A stretch of DNA of 64,000 bases from Sphingobium sp. TKS (GTDB lineage Bacteria; Pseudomonadota; Alphaproteobacteria; Sphingomonadales; Sphingomonadaceae), in the NCBI RefSeq assembly GCF_001563265.1, contig NZ_CP005083.1:561001-625000 (forward strand), given 5' to 3'. The notes under the pieces are model-generated. The model did no database searches and was not told the DNA's origin. It worked only from the letters and a program-made list of their open reading frames with translations. Both the position numbers and the translations under genes were made by a program. Positions 17,696 to 27,012 of the stretch are shown piece after piece; positions within the stretch are counted from its first letter, which is position 1, and each line of letters begins with the position of its first letter.

Positions 17696-17712
17696 AGGTA
17701 TTAAACATACCT
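17696..17712. promoter_or_regulatory. Candidate NsrR operator
   Basis: AGGTAT-TAAAC-ATACCT, a perfect 6-5-6 palindrome in an A/T-rich leader, ends 17 bases before the multicopper oxidase start. A/T-rich palindromes containing GTATT/ATAC-type half sites resemble known NsrR boxes. Binding there would block the promoter or ribosome loading. No full FNR box (TTGAT-N4-ATCAA) was found in the same leader. Confidence 0.55.
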
Positions 17713-17729
17713 ATTTAAGGGGCGGGGAC

Positions 17730-18815
17730 ATGCCAAAGCTTACCAGACGCGATGCGGTTCTGACCAGCCTGGCGGCGGCGGGCGCGCTTCCCGTTCTGAG
17801 TTCGGCCTCTGCGTCGGCCGCCAGCGCCCCCTCGACATCGACAAGCACAGGCCGCGCTTCCCACAAGTTCGAAATGAACATCGAGGACACGCGGATCACG
17901 CTGGTCGGCAACCAGACGTTCCACACCTTCGCCTTCGCCGGCCAGGTTCCCGCCCCCCTGTTCCACGTCGGCGAAGGCGACCTTGTCGAAGTCACCGTGA
18001 ACAACCTCACCACCCTGCCTCATTCGATTCACTGGCACGGCATTCTCCAACGCGGCACCTGGCAGATGGACGGCGTGCCCGACATGACCCAACTGGGCAT
18101 CCAGCCCGGCGACAGCTTTACCTATAAGTTCGTCGCCGAGCCGGCCGGAACGATGTGGTATCACTGCCATGTCAACGTAAATGAACACGTCGCCACCCGC
18201 GGTATGTGGGGGCCATTCATTATCGACCGAAAGCGCCCCACGCCAATCGAGCGCGAAATCACCGGCGACTACATCATGATGTTCTCCGAGTGGGCATCGG
18301 CCTGGGCGGACAAGCCTGGGCAGGGAGGCGTGCCGGGCGATGTCTTCGACTTTTTCACCATCAACGGGAAATCGTTCCCCGAAACGCAGCCACTCCGGGT
18401 GAAGGAAGGCGATGTCCTGCGTCTGCGCCTGTTCGGAGCAGGTGGCGGATTCCATTCGATCCACATCCATGGCCACGTCTTCGAAATCGCCTTCAAGGAC
18501 GGCCATCCGCTGCCAGCGCCAATCAAGGCCGATACCGTGCTGGTCGGTCCCGGAGAACGCTACGACATCATCCTTCGCTGCGACAACCCCGGCCGATGGA
18601 TGATCCATGATCACATCGATCACCACACCATGAACGGCCACACGCCGCACGGCGGGGTGATGACCGTCATCGAATACGACGGCATTCCGCGCGACCAGCC
18701 CTGGTATCACTGGGGCCACAAGCAGTTCGTGCCCGACTTCTACTACGAGCAGAGCCTGAAGAAGCCCCACGGCATCCACACCAACCCGACTTTCAAGGGC
18801 ACCCCGATCACCTGA
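17730..18815 (+). CDS. ncgA: Two-domain multicopper oxidase (NcgA-like)
   Basis: A 361-residue, Tat-exported (TRRDAV, R6-R7) two-domain cupredoxin. Domain 1 has H98/H101/H103 (HSIHWHG), then H145-C146-H147, H153 and M159, giving a type 1 copper site plus trinuclear-site ligands. Domain 2 has H242-H249 (HSIHIHGH) and H293/H295 (HDH), where Asp replaces Cys, so it lacks a type 1 site. Type 1 copper only in domain 1 matches the two-domain oxidases encoded with nirK in ammonia oxidisers. Gene order with two cytochromes and nirK supports this. Substrate unknown. Confidence 0.85.
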   Translation: MPKLTRRDAVLTSLAAAGALPVLSSASASAASAPSTSTSTGRASHKFEMNIEDTRITLVGNQTFHTFAFAGQVPAPLFHVGEGDLVEVTVNNLTTLPHSIHWHGILQRGTWQMDGVPDMTQLGIQPGDSFTYKFVAEPAGTMWYHCHVNVNEHVATRGMWGPFIIDRKRPTPIEREITGDYIMMFSEWASAWADKPGQGGVPGDVFDFFTINGKSFPETQPLRVKEGDVLRLRLFGAGGGFHSIHIHGHVFEIAFKDGHPLPAPIKADTVLVGPGERYDIILRCDNPGRWMIHDHIDHHTMNGHTPHGGVMTVIEYDGIPRDQPWYHWGHKQFVPDFYYEQSLKKPHGIHTNPTFKGTPIT

Positions 18816-18827
18816 GGAGGCGGCACG

Positions 18828-19538
18828 ATGCGCATTCCCCTGTTTCTTGCCGCAGGCGCGACCATTGCCGCCCTGATGTTCTCGGCAAGGCCAGCTCCAG
18901 CGGAGCCGGCTGCCGCAGCGGATGCAGCAAGCGCCATTCCAGCCAGTTGCGCCTCGTGTCATGCGCTGACCAAACCCGACAATCCCACCGTCGAGCGTCT
19001 GTGGAACCGCAAAGGACCGGACCTGTGGTATGCCGGCGACAAATTCAACCGCGACTGGCTGGTGAGCTGGCTGCAGAATCCCACGCCGATACGTCCGGGC
19101 GGCGTGCTGTGGTTCAAGCATGCGAAGCCGGGGAGTCCGCGCGATACGCTGGACACGGCCGCGATCGAGAAACATCCGCCGGTCGATGCCGCTTCTGCTC
19201 CCCGGATCGCCGACGCCTTGTCGCAGCTCAAGAGCGCAGGACTCGTCAATCCCGGCGAGTTCAAGCCCGAGGGCGTCAACCTGACGATGGGCCAGATGTC
19301 CTTTGGCAAGCTGCGCGGCTGCACTTCCTGTCATCAGGACAAGCCCGGCCAGGGCGGCCTGTCCGGCCCCGAACTCTATGACGCGGGCAAGCGGCTGAAG
19401 CCGGACTATGTCCTGGCCTATACCCGCGACCCGCAGCAATTCGACCGCTTCATCTGGATGCCGCGCCTGACGCTGACCGACGCCGACCTCCAGCGTCTCA
19501 CCGGCTATGTCGCCTCACTCGGCAAGGAGGGCAAGTGA
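18828..19538 (+). CDS. ncgB: Diheme c-type cytochrome (NcgB-like)
   Basis: A 236-residue exported protein with two heme motifs: C41-A-S-C44-H45 and C165-T-S-C168-H169. Between them lies a stretch with RLWNRKGPDLWYAG and WLQNPTPIRPGG. It sits 12 bases behind the multicopper oxidase gene, and its stop overlaps the next cytochrome's ATG (TGATG). It probably relays electrons in the periplasm between the respiratory chain and the copper enzymes; this is inferred from context. Confidence 0.85.
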   Translation: MRIPLFLAAGATIAALMFSARPAPAEPAAAADAASAIPASCASCHALTKPDNPTVERLWNRKGPDLWYAGDKFNRDWLVSWLQNPTPIRPGGVLWFKHAKPGSPRDTLDTAAIEKHPPVDAASAPRIADALSQLKSAGLVNPGEFKPEGVNLTMGQMSFGKLRGCTSCHQDKPGQGGLSGPELYDAGKRLKPDYVLAYTRDPQQFDRFIWMPRLTLTDADLQRLTGYVASLGKEGK

Positions 19539-19927
19539 TGGTCCGTTTTGGAATCCTCGCGCCAGCCGTCGCACTGCTCGCAGGCTCGCTGGCGCTTCAC
19601 CAGCCCGCCTCCGCAGGCGCCGAAAGTCCGAAGATCCAGGCGTCCGCCCGGCTCTACGACACCTATTGTGCGCAATGTCACGGCGTCCAGCGCAACGGCA
19701 AGGGCATCAACACGGTCGGGCTTTCGGTGCAACCGCGCGATCACAGCGACACGGTCGCCATGGCCTCGCTGCCACGCGACCAGATGATCCGCGCAATCAC
19801 CGATGGCGGCGCTTCGGTCAACAAATCGGCACTGATGCCATCGTGGTCTTCGGTCCTCACTCACGAACAGATCGAGGACATGGCCGACTACCTCCACTTC
19901 GTCTGCAAATGCGGAGAGGCGAAGTGA
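19538..19927 (+). CDS. ncgC: Monoheme c-type cytochrome (NcgC-like)
   Basis: A 129-residue exported protein with one heme motif, C44-A-Q-C47-H48. Methionines further on (ALMPSW) may be axial ligands. The ATG at 19538 overlaps the diheme gene's stop; the preceding GTG at 19535 is less likely. The C-terminus ends with CKC. It is third in the multicopper oxidase-nirK operon and is the expected small electron carrier to NirK. Confidence 0.85.
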   Translation: MVRFGILAPAVALLAGSLALHQPASAGAESPKIQASARLYDTYCAQCHGVQRNGKGINTVGLSVQPRDHSDTVAMASLPRDQMIRAITDGGASVNKSALMPSWSSVLTHEQIEDMADYLHFVCKCGEAK

Positions 19928-19954
19928 CCCGCTCCATCAACCAGGGGGAACCTT

Positions 19955-20878
19955 ATGCGTAAAACCATGTTACTGGCCGCTTCGGCACTCGCGGCTCTCA
20001 TCGCACAGCCATTGCTTGCGAAAGAGATCAATCTGCGGCTGACCGCCAAGGAGGTGATGCTGCCCATCGACAACAAGGGAACCATGCAGGCATCCTGGAC
20101 CTATGAAGGCCAGATACCGGGACCGGTCCTGCGCGTGACCGAGGGTGACCGCGTTACCATCACGCTGACCAACGATCCCGCCAACAAGAATTCGCACTCG
20201 ATCGATCTGCACGCTGCCCGCGTTGACGTCGTCAAGGACTTCGAAGCGATCAAGCCCGGCGAAACCAAGACTTTCAGTTTCGTCGCCACTTATCCGGGCG
20301 CCTTCTACTACCACTGCGGCTCGGACCCGATGTACCAGCACATTGCGCGCGGCATGTTCGGGGTCATCCTGGTCGATCCGAAGGATTCCAAGGCCTTGCC
20401 CAAGGCCGACCGCGAATATGTGCTCGTTCAGTCGGAAATCTATGCCAACCCGGATGACCTTCACTCGATCATGAAGAGCAACTGGGAGCATGTTGCGTTC
20501 AACGGCATGGCCTTCAAGTATGATCCCGTCCACGATCCGGCGGCCACGCGGATGTTGGTCGCCAGGCCCGGCGAGCGGGTCAGGGTCTATTTCGTCAACG
20601 CCGGCCCGAACGAATATTCGACGCTGCATCCGATTGCAGGCATCTGGGACGCCGTCTATCCCAGCGGCAATCCCAAAAACCGCAAGACCGGGCTGCAGAG
20701 CCTTACCGTCGGACCCGGCGATGGTGCTACTCTCGACATCGTCTCGCCGGTCGCGGGCGCGAATGTGATTGTCGATCACTCCATGTCACATGCCCATACC
20801 GGGGCGATGGCCGTGCTCATGTATTCCGATGACGCGGATCCCAAGATGGGTCGGGGCGACCTCATCCTTGTGCCCTAG
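19955..20878 (+). CDS. nirK: Copper-containing nitrite reductase
   Basis: A 307-residue exported NirK-type protein. Type 1 copper ligands are H81, C121, H129 and M134; type 2 ligands are H86, H120 and a C-terminal His (H279 or H281). The catalytic pair is conserved as D84 (SIDLH) and H225 (STLHPIAG). It reduces nitrite to NO in the periplasm. It lacks any C-terminal cytochrome domain, so electrons must come from separate proteins, plausibly the cytochromes just upstream. The start has a GGGGGAA site. No NO reductase gene is present in this window. Confidence 0.88.
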   Translation: MRKTMLLAASALAALIAQPLLAKEINLRLTAKEVMLPIDNKGTMQASWTYEGQIPGPVLRVTEGDRVTITLTNDPANKNSHSIDLHAARVDVVKDFEAIKPGETKTFSFVATYPGAFYYHCGSDPMYQHIARGMFGVILVDPKDSKALPKADREYVLVQSEIYANPDDLHSIMKSNWEHVAFNGMAFKYDPVHDPAATRMLVARPGERVRVYFVNAGPNEYSTLHPIAGIWDAVYPSGNPKNRKTGLQSLTVGPGDGATLDIVSPVAGANVIVDHSMSHAHTGAMAVLMYSDDADPKMGRGDLILVP

Positions 20879-20897
20879 GCACAAGCAAGCCCCCCCT

Positions 20898-20917
20898 CTG
20901 GTGCGTGGTCGCACCAG
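20898..20917. terminator. 8-bp perfect hairpin after nirK
   Basis: CTGGTGCG, loop TGGT, CGCACCAG: a perfect 8-bp GC-rich stem 19 bases after the nirK stop. No T-tract follows, so it is a weak terminator or an mRNA-stabilising hairpin. Confidence 0.5.
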
Positions 20918-20921
20918 CGCC

Positions 20922-20993
20922 GTGGTTCCCGGGACGACCCCTTGGCTCCTGCCGGGCCGATGAATGCGGCAGGAGCCTCGTCTCGGGAACCAC
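20922..20993. repeat. Long imperfect hairpin between nirK and the TonB receptor gene
   Basis: Outer arms GTGGTTCCCGGGACGA (20922-20937) and TCGTCTCGGGAACCAC (20978-20993) pair with a single mismatch. Inner arms GGCTCCTGCCG (20944-20954) and CGGCAGGAGCC (20967-20977) pair perfectly around a 12-base loop. A six-base bulge sits on the left side. It ends 27 bases before the receptor start, so it lies in the leader RNA of that gene or terminates the nirK transcript. No known riboswitch consensus was recognised. Confidence 0.65.
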
Positions 20994-21019
20994 GACGGAA
21001 ACGACTTGTGAGATCGACG

Positions 21020-23272
21020 ATGAAACGGCCGGACATGACATATGCAATCACTTTGGGATTGCTGGCCCTATCATCGCCAGCCCTGGCCGATAACGAGCCG
21101 GAAGAAAATCGACTGGTCGCTAACTTCCGTCCGACGCCCGGCGACGAAATCCTCGTTATCGGCCAGAAGCACAACGACCGGATCGAAAACGCGCCGTCCA
21201 CGCGCGTCTCCATCGACGAAAGCCGGATAAACGCCACGGTCAACGCCGCAAGCGTCGAAGACACGATCAAGTATCTGCCAAGTCTGGTGGTACGCAAGAG
21301 GCACATCGGCGACAATTTCGCACCCATCGCAACGCGAACATCGGGGCTCGGCGCCAGCGCCCGCAGCCTGATCTACGCCGATGGCGCGCCGCTATCGGCA
21401 CTCATTGCCAACAACAACGGCAGCGGCAGTCCGCGCTGGAACATGGTAACGCCCGAGGAAATCTCGCGGATCGACGTCCTTTACGGCCCCTTTTCCGCTG
21501 CTTATCCGGGAAACAGCATCGGCACGGTCGTCAACATCGTCACACGCATGCCCGATGCGCTGGAGGCGCGGCTGAGCGTACTGAGCAACCTCCAGCGGTT
21601 CGACCAGTACGCCACCAGCCGGACGCTGCCGACATGGCAGGTCGCCGGCTCGATCGGGGACCGCTTCGGACCACTTGCCCTGTTCGCGAGCGCGACGCAC
21701 ACCACCGCCAACAGCCAGCCGCTGGCCTACATCACGGCTGCCAGCGCCCCGGCAGGCGCCACCGGCGCCTTCGACGATCGCAACCGCACCGGCACTCCGA
21801 TCAAGGTGCTCGGCGGCGGCGGGATCGAGCATCACCTTCAGGACAATTTCAAGCTGAAGGCCGCACTCGAACTGAGCCCGGATGTGCGCATCACCTATAT
21901 ATTCGGTCTGTGGCGCGACGACAGCCGAGGCACGGTAAAATCCTACCTGAGCGATGTGACCGGTGCGCCTGTCTACACCAGCGCGTTCTCACCGAACGTC
22001 TATACCCGCGATGCCTTGCATTGGTCGCACGTGGCGACCGTTCATGGCGAAGGAGACCACTTCGACTGGCATCTAGTCGGCACGGTCTATCGCTATGGTC
22101 ACGACATACAACGCACGCCCGGCGGAGCGCTCCCCGCCGCCTTTTCCGGCGGGGGCGGCAACGTCCAGCGGCAGGACGGAACCGGATGGACCACGTTCGA
22201 CGCCAAGGCCGCCTGGCGCTCATCGGACGGTGCACATGTCCTCGGCTTTGGCGGCCACTACGACCGCTACCGGGTCGAAGCCGACCGTTACACCACCGCC
22301 GACTGGACCGGGGATCAGCAGGGCGCGCTCAACCAGTCCTCGCGCGGCAAGACCCGCATGCTGGCGCTCTGGGTGCAGGACGCCTGGACGATCAGACCGG
22401 GCCTGACGCTGACGCTGGGCGGCCGCCATGAATGGTGGCGCGCCTACGAAGGCTACAACTTCTCGGCTACTCCGGCGCTTGTCGTCAATCAGCCGGAGCG
22501 CGCAGCCCAGGGGTTCTCGCCAAAGGCCACGCTCGAGTGGCAGCCTAGGGCGGGTTGGAGCGCAAAACTGTCGTTCGGCCAGGCCTACCGTTTCCCGACA
22601 GTGGGCGAGCTTTATCAGACCGTCACCACGGGCACTGTGCTGAGCGTGCCCAATCCGGACCTCAAGCCCGAGCGCGCGCGATCCGCGGAACTGGCGCTGG
22701 AACACCGCGACGCCCGCGGCACACTGCGCCTGTCGCTGTTCAACGAGGTGGTCGATAATGCCCTGATCGCCCAGAGTGGCCCGCTACCGCCGATCACCGG
22801 TACGTTCAGCTTCGTCCAAAACGTCGATCGCACCCGCGCGCGCGGCATCGAAGTGGCGGTCAACCACCGCGACATCGTGCCGGGAATCGACCTGTCGGGC
22901 AGCGTGACATACACCGACGCCAGGACAGTCAGAGATGCGATCTTTCCTGCCGCGGTCGGCAAGCTGCTGCCCAGCGTCCCACACTGGAAAGCCAGCGCAG
23001 TCGTTACATGGCATGCAAGCAAGGCGATCTCACTGGCCACGGCCGTGAGATATGCCAGCCGTAACTACGCGACGCTCGATAACAGCGATAGTGTCGGCAA
23101 CACCTATCAAGGTTTCTACAGGTATTTCGTCGTCGATGCGCGCGCGCTGTTCCAGGTGTCGGAACATCTCGAATTCGCGGTCGGGGTCGATAACCTCAAT
23201 AATGACAAATACTTCCTCTTTCATCCGTTTCCGCAAAGATCGTTCACCATCGAAGCAACGTGGAAGCTGTGA
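21020..23272 (+). CDS. TonB-dependent outer-membrane receptor
   Basis: A 750-residue receptor starting at ATG 21020 with a signal peptide ending at ALA. The plug domain has [15 protein letters not shown], a [20 protein letters not shown] segment and VVNIVTRMP. The barrel ends in a terminal aromatic-rich strand (FTIEATWKL). The ligand is unknown. Its position between nirK and ALA synthase suggests copper or heme/iron, but no specific binding motif was seen. A long hairpin lies in its leader. Confidence 0.88.
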   Translation: MKRPDMTYAITLGLLALSSPALADNEPEENRLVANFRPTPGDEILVIGQKHNDRIENAPSTRVSIDESRINATVNAASVEDTIKYLPSLVVRKRHIGDNFAPIATRTSGLGASARSLIYADGAPLSALIANNNGSGSPRWNMVTPEEISRIDVLYGPFSAAYPGNSIGTVVNIVTRMPDALEARLSVLSNLQRFDQYATSRTLPTWQVAGSIGDRFGPLALFASATHTTANSQPLAYITAASAPAGATGAFDDRNRTGTPIKVLGGGGIEHHLQDNFKLKAALELSPDVRITYIFGLWRDDSRGTVKSYLSDVTGAPVYTSAFSPNVYTRDALHWSHVATVHGEGDHFDWHLVGTVYRYGHDIQRTPGGALPAAFSGGGGNVQRQDGTGWTTFDAKAAWRSSDGAHVLGFGGHYDRYRVEADRYTTADWTGDQQGALNQSSRGKTRMLALWVQDAWTIRPGLTLTLGGRHEWWRAYEGYNFSATPALVVNQPERAAQGFSPKATLEWQPRAGWSAKLSFGQAYRFPTVGELYQTVTTGTVLSVPNPDLKPERARSAELALEHRDARGTLRLSLFNEVVDNALIAQSGPLPPITGTFSFVQNVDRTRARGIEVAVNHRDIVPGIDLSGSVTYTDARTVRDAIFPAAVGKLLPSVPHWKASAVVTWHASKAISLATAVRYASRNYATLDNSDSVGNTYQGFYRYFVVDARALFQVSEHLEFAVGVDNLNNDKYFLFHPFPQRSFTIEATWKL

Positions 23273-23292
23273 GGAATCAAGGAGGCGTCGAG

Positions 23293-24507
23293 ATGAACTA
23301 CGACCAGATTTTCGACTCGGCGATTGAGCGCCTTCATTCGGAAGGCCGCTACCGGGTCTTCATCGACATCCTGCGCAACAAGGGCGCCTATCCCAACGCG
23401 CGCTGCTTTGCCGGGCACAATGGTCCCAAGCCGATCACGGTGTGGTGCTCGAACGATTATCTCGCCATGGGCCAGCACCCCAAGGTCATCGCCGCGATGG
23501 AGGAAGCGCTCCACAATGTCGGCGCGGGCTCAGGCGGCACGCGCAACATCGGCGGCAACACGCATTATCACATCGAACTGGAAGCCGAACTCGCCGACCT
23601 TCACGGCAAGGACAGCGCGCTGCTGTTCACCTCGGGCTATGTCTCGAACGACGCCACGCTCTCCACCCTCGCCAAGGTCCTGCCGGGCTGCGTGATCTTT
23701 TCCGACGAGCTGAACCACGCCTCGATGATCGCCGGCATCCGCAATTCGGGCGCCGAAAAGAAGGTCTGGCGGCATAACGACGTCGAACATCTCGAACAGC
23801 TGCTGGCGGAAACCGATCCCGCCCTGCCCAAGCTGATCACCTTCGAGAGCGTCTATTCAATGGACGGCGACACCGCGCCGATCCACGCGATCTGCGACCT
23901 GGCCGACAAGTACAACGCCCTCACCTACATCGACGAGGTCCACGCCGTCGGCATGTATGGCGTACACGGCGGCGGCATCTCCGAGCGTGACGAGGCCGCC
24001 GGCCGGGTCACCATCATCGAGGGCACGCTGGGCAAGGCCTTCGGCGTCATGGGCGGCTATATCGCGGCCGACAGCCGGATCATCGACGTGATCCGCTCCT
24101 ACGCGCCCGGCTTCATCTTCACCACCTCGCTCTCGCCGGTGCTGGTCGCCGGCGTGCTCGCATCGGTCCGCCACCTCAAGGCCTCCAGCGTCGAGCGCGA
24201 GGGCCAGCAGGCGGCTGCCGCCTTCCTCAAGGCCAGCTTCGCCGCGGCCGGGCTGCCGGTGATGGACACGGTCACCCACATCGTCCCGCTGATGGTCGGC
24301 GATCCGGTCAAGGCCAAGCGGATCAGCGACATCCTGCTCGCCGAATACGGCGTCTACGTCCAGCCGATCAACTTCCCCACCGTCCCGCGCGGGACCGAGC
24401 GGCTGCGCTTCACCCCCGGCCCCTCGCACACCGAGGAGATGATGGTGGAGCTAACCAAGGCGCTGGTCGAAATCTGGGAACGCCTGGAGATGAAACAGGC
24501 CGCGTGA
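23293..24507 (+). CDS. hemA: 5-aminolevulinate synthase
   Basis: A 404-residue PLP enzyme of the alpha-oxoamine synthase family, starting [14 protein letters not shown] behind a GGAGG site. It has [27 protein letters not shown] and the PLP lysine in [13 protein letters not shown], all typical of alphaproteobacterial ALA synthase. It condenses glycine with succinyl-CoA for heme. The gene is unusually rich in C/G third positions compared with its neighbours. It lies within a heme-protein cluster, so it may be an extra copy serving cytochrome production. Confidence 0.95.
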   Translation: MNYDQIFDSAIERLHSEGRYRVFIDILRNKGAYPNARCFAGHNGPKPITVWCSNDYLAMGQHPKVIAAMEEALHNVGAGSGGTRNIGGNTHYHIELEAELADLHGKDSALLFTSGYVSNDATLSTLAKVLPGCVIFSDELNHASMIAGIRNSGAEKKVWRHNDVEHLEQLLAETDPALPKLITFESVYSMDGDTAPIHAICDLADKYNALTYIDEVHAVGMYGVHGGGISERDEAAGRVTIIEGTLGKAFGVMGGYIAADSRIIDVIRSYAPGFIFTTSLSPVLVAGVLASVRHLKASSVEREGQQAAAAFLKASFAAAGLPVMDTVTHIVPLMVGDPVKAKRISDILLAEYGVYVQPINFPTVPRGTERLRFTPGPSHTEEMMVELTKALVEIWERLEMKQAA

Positions 24508-24548
24508 GGGCGCAACGTTCGACGATGGAACCCAATCGGAGATAAGAC

Positions 24549-25109
24549 ATGACGGACAATGCCGCGATCGAGATGCTCGGCAGGGAGCATGAGATTATCC
24601 TGAGGGTCGTTCTCGGCCTGCATGGTCTTGCGCGGCATCTCCGCGAAGGCCGCAGTACCGATGCGGATCTGCTGCTTGAAGCAGTCATTTTCATGCGTGA
24701 ATTCGCCGACAAATGCCATCATGCCAAGGAAGAGGAAATCCTGTTTCCCGCAATGGTCGCGCACGGCGTCCCCCTGCACGGCTGCCCGCTGGATGCGCTG
24801 CTGCATGAACACAAGGAAGCAAGGCATCTCGTCGGACAGCTGGAGGAGGCTGCCAAGGCTTATCACGCAGGTGAGCCAGGCTCCGAAGGGAAGGTCATAG
24901 CGGCCATCGAGCCCATCGAGCGCCTTTATCCGGAACACATCTGGAAAGAGGACCAGATGGTCTTTCCGATGGTCGAACGATTGGTGCCTGCCGAAGCCCG
25001 CAGGCAGATATTTGCGGAGTTTGAGGAAGTGGAGGCGCGCAATGCTCCTGGAACCCACGAGCGCTTCCATCACTTTGCAGCCCGCCTGTCGACCGCTGCC
25101 GGGCAATGA
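24549..25109 (+). CDS. Hemerythrin HHE domain protein
   Basis: A 186-residue protein with the HHE iron-site pattern: EHEIILRV, CHHAKEEEILFP, HEHKEARHL and EHIWKEDQMVFP supply the His and Glu ligands of a di-iron site. Such proteins bind O2 or NO or repair iron centres. It follows hemA by 41 bases with a GGAG site and precedes the cbb3 operon. An NO- or O2-related role fits the neighbourhood but is inferred. Confidence 0.88.
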   Translation: MTDNAAIEMLGREHEIILRVVLGLHGLARHLREGRSTDADLLLEAVIFMREFADKCHHAKEEEILFPAMVAHGVPLHGCPLDALLHEHKEARHLVGQLEEAAKAYHAGEPGSEGKVIAAIEPIERLYPEHIWKEDQMVFPMVERLVPAEARRQIFAEFEEVEARNAPGTHERFHHFAARLSTAAGQ

Positions 25110-25268
25110 TTCCAGGTTGCTCATACCCCGGCAGTCTCACTTGCAGCCAGGGACACCAGCAGATCCGCTGGCGGCTCGGCAGCTCCGGACCACATTCGAC
25201 GCTTGCCCCCGCTGGATTGGAGGCCGTGCATTGTCGCTGCTGGACCTCGCCCGGTATTACCACAAGAA

Positions 25269-25296
25269 ATTGCTGCAAAAGCAATTTTGCAACAAT
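25269..25296. promoter_or_regulatory. 28-bp near-perfect palindrome upstream of ccoN
   Basis: ATTGCTGCAAAA, centre GCAA, TTTTGCAACAAT: 12-4-12 symmetry with one mismatch, ending 63 bases before the ccoN start. It does not match an FNR/FixK box (TTGAT-N4-ATCAA), and none was found in this leader. It could be an operator for an unidentified regulator or a terminator of the hemerythrin transcript. The rest of 25110-25359 holds no gene. Confidence 0.55.
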
Positions 25297-25359
25297 AAGC
25301 GGTATGTCAAATGCATCTTCTGTGATAATTCCTGGCATGTCCTTTGAGGGAGTTCGCGC

Positions 25360-27006
25360 GTGATCTCAGGTCTCACCTTAAGCGAACGCCAGGCGGCGAT
25401 TGCCATTCTGACCGTGGGAATGATGATTGGTATCGTCATGGCTGCGGCGGCGGCGATGCGCGCCGATGCCATGGAAATTCACGGCTATATCGTAGCGCTG
25501 TACAGCCTTGGCCTCCTCGCCGTGGTCCTGCGCGGATATTTTGCGCCGGAACCGGACGATACGCGACTGGCCTCATATTACGATGACCCGAGCAAGGCCG
25601 GGATCATCCTGTCCATGGCGTGGGCCGTGTTCGGGATGTTCATGGGCGTCTGGGTGGCATTGTTGCTGGCCTTTCCCGACATGACCTTCGACACGGCATG
25701 GGCCAGCTTCGGGCGCATGCGACCGGTCCACACCACCGGCGTGATCTTCGGATTTGGCGGCAATGCGCTGATCGCCACCTCCTACCATGTCATGCAGCGC
25801 ACATCGCGCGCGCGGATGCCGGGCCAGTTCAGCCCGTGGTTCGTTCTGCTGGGCTACAACCTGTTCTGCATCCTTGCGGTGTCGGGCTATTTCATGGGCA
25901 TTACCCAGTCGAAGGAATATGCCGAACCGGAATGGTATGCCGATATCTGGCTGGTCGTGGTCTGGGTGACCTACCTCGTGCTCTACCTGCGAACGCTGGC
26001 GCGCCGCAAGGAGCCGCATATCTACGTCGCCAACTGGTATTACCTGGCGTTCATTCTCGTCGTTGCGATCCTGCACATCGTCAACAACCTGGCGGTGCCG
26101 GTGTCCTTTGCCGGCGCCAAGAGCTATTCGGCGTTCTCTGGCGTGCAGGACGCGATGACGCAGTGGTGGTATGGCCACAACGCGGTCGCCTTCTTCCTCA
26201 CCGCCGGTTTCCTCGGCATGATGTACTATTACCTGCCCAAGCGGGCTGGGCGGCCGATCTATTCCTACCGCATGTCGATCATCGGCTTCTGGGGGATCAC
26301 CTTCTTCTACATGTGGGCGGGGTCGCACCACCTGCACTACACGGCGCTGCCGCAGTGGGTGCAGACGCTGGGCATGACCTTCTCGCTGATGCTGCTTATC
26401 CCTTCGTGGATCGCGGCGGCCAATGCGCTGCTGACGCTGAACGGCGCGTGGGACAAGGTCCGCGACGACGCCACGCTGCGCTTCATGATGATGGCCGCCG
26501 TTTTCTATGGGCTGTCGACATTCGAGGGATCGTTCATGGCAATCCGTCCGGTCAATTCGCTATCGCATTATACTGACTGGACGATCGGCCATGTCCATTC
26601 GGGCGCGCTGGGCTGGGTCGCCATGATCACCTTCGGCTCGATCTATGCGCTGGTGCCATGGTTGTGGAAGCGTGAGCGGATGCATTCCCCGGCGCTGGTC
26701 GAGGTGCACTTCTGGCTCGCCCTGGCGGGAACGCTGATCTACGTCTTTGCCATGTGGAACTCGGGCGTTCTGCAGGGCCTGATGTGGCGCACCTACAATG
26801 ACAGCGGCACGCTGACCTACTCCTTCCTCGATACGGTCGTGGCGATGCATCCCTACTACATCGCGCGGGCCATCGGCGGGCTGTTCTTCCTGACCGGCGC
26901 GTTGGTGGGCAGCTACAACATCTGGATGACGATCCGCCAACCGACGTCCGCCGTTGCGCCGCCGGGAGATGAGCCCGTCCTCGCCCACCTCCAGCCTGCG
27001 GAGTAA
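25360..27006 (+). CDS. ccoN: cbb3-type cytochrome c oxidase subunit I
   Basis: A 548-residue multi-helix heme-copper oxidase subunit starting at GTG behind GAGGGAG. Conserved histidines are in [36 protein letters not shown] and [14 protein letters not shown], covering low-spin heme, high-spin heme and CuB. It is longer than typical CcoN (about 480 residues) because of extra hydrophobic helices at the N-terminus. It is the catalytic subunit of the high-affinity oxidase and the first gene of ccoNOQP. Confidence 0.95.
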   Translation: MISGLTLSERQAAIAILTVGMMIGIVMAAAAAMRADAMEIHGYIVALYSLGLLAVVLRGYFAPEPDDTRLASYYDDPSKAGIILSMAWAVFGMFMGVWVALLLAFPDMTFDTAWASFGRMRPVHTTGVIFGFGGNALIATSYHVMQRTSRARMPGQFSPWFVLLGYNLFCILAVSGYFMGITQSKEYAEPEWYADIWLVVVWVTYLVLYLRTLARRKEPHIYVANWYYLAFILVVAILHIVNNLAVPVSFAGAKSYSAFSGVQDAMTQWWYGHNAVAFFLTAGFLGMMYYYLPKRAGRPIYSYRMSIIGFWGITFFYMWAGSHHLHYTALPQWVQTLGMTFSLMLLIPSWIAAANALLTLNGAWDKVRDDATLRFMMMAAVFYGLSTFEGSFMAIRPVNSLSHYTDWTIGHVHSGALGWVAMITFGSIYALVPWLWKRERMHSPALVEVHFWLALAGTLIYVFAMWNSGVLQGLMWRTYNDSGTLTYSFLDTVVAMHPYYIARAIGGLFFLTGALVGSYNIWMTIRQPTSAVAPPGDEPVLAHLQPAE

Positions 27007-27012
27007 ACGGCG

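Noticed and set aside
17715..19439. A 574-codon minus-strand frame over the multicopper oxidase and cytochrome genes
   Set aside because: It shows no motif and overlaps genes with heme and copper motifs on the plus strand.
19955..20878. NirK as an ordinary laccase-type oxidase
   Set aside because: It has the single type 1 and type 2 ligand sets and the Asp/His catalytic pair of nitrite reductase, not the trinuclear His pattern.
20898..20993. A cobalamin or other known riboswitch before the TonB receptor
   Set aside because: No B12-box or other conserved core was recognised; the region is a simple nested hairpin.
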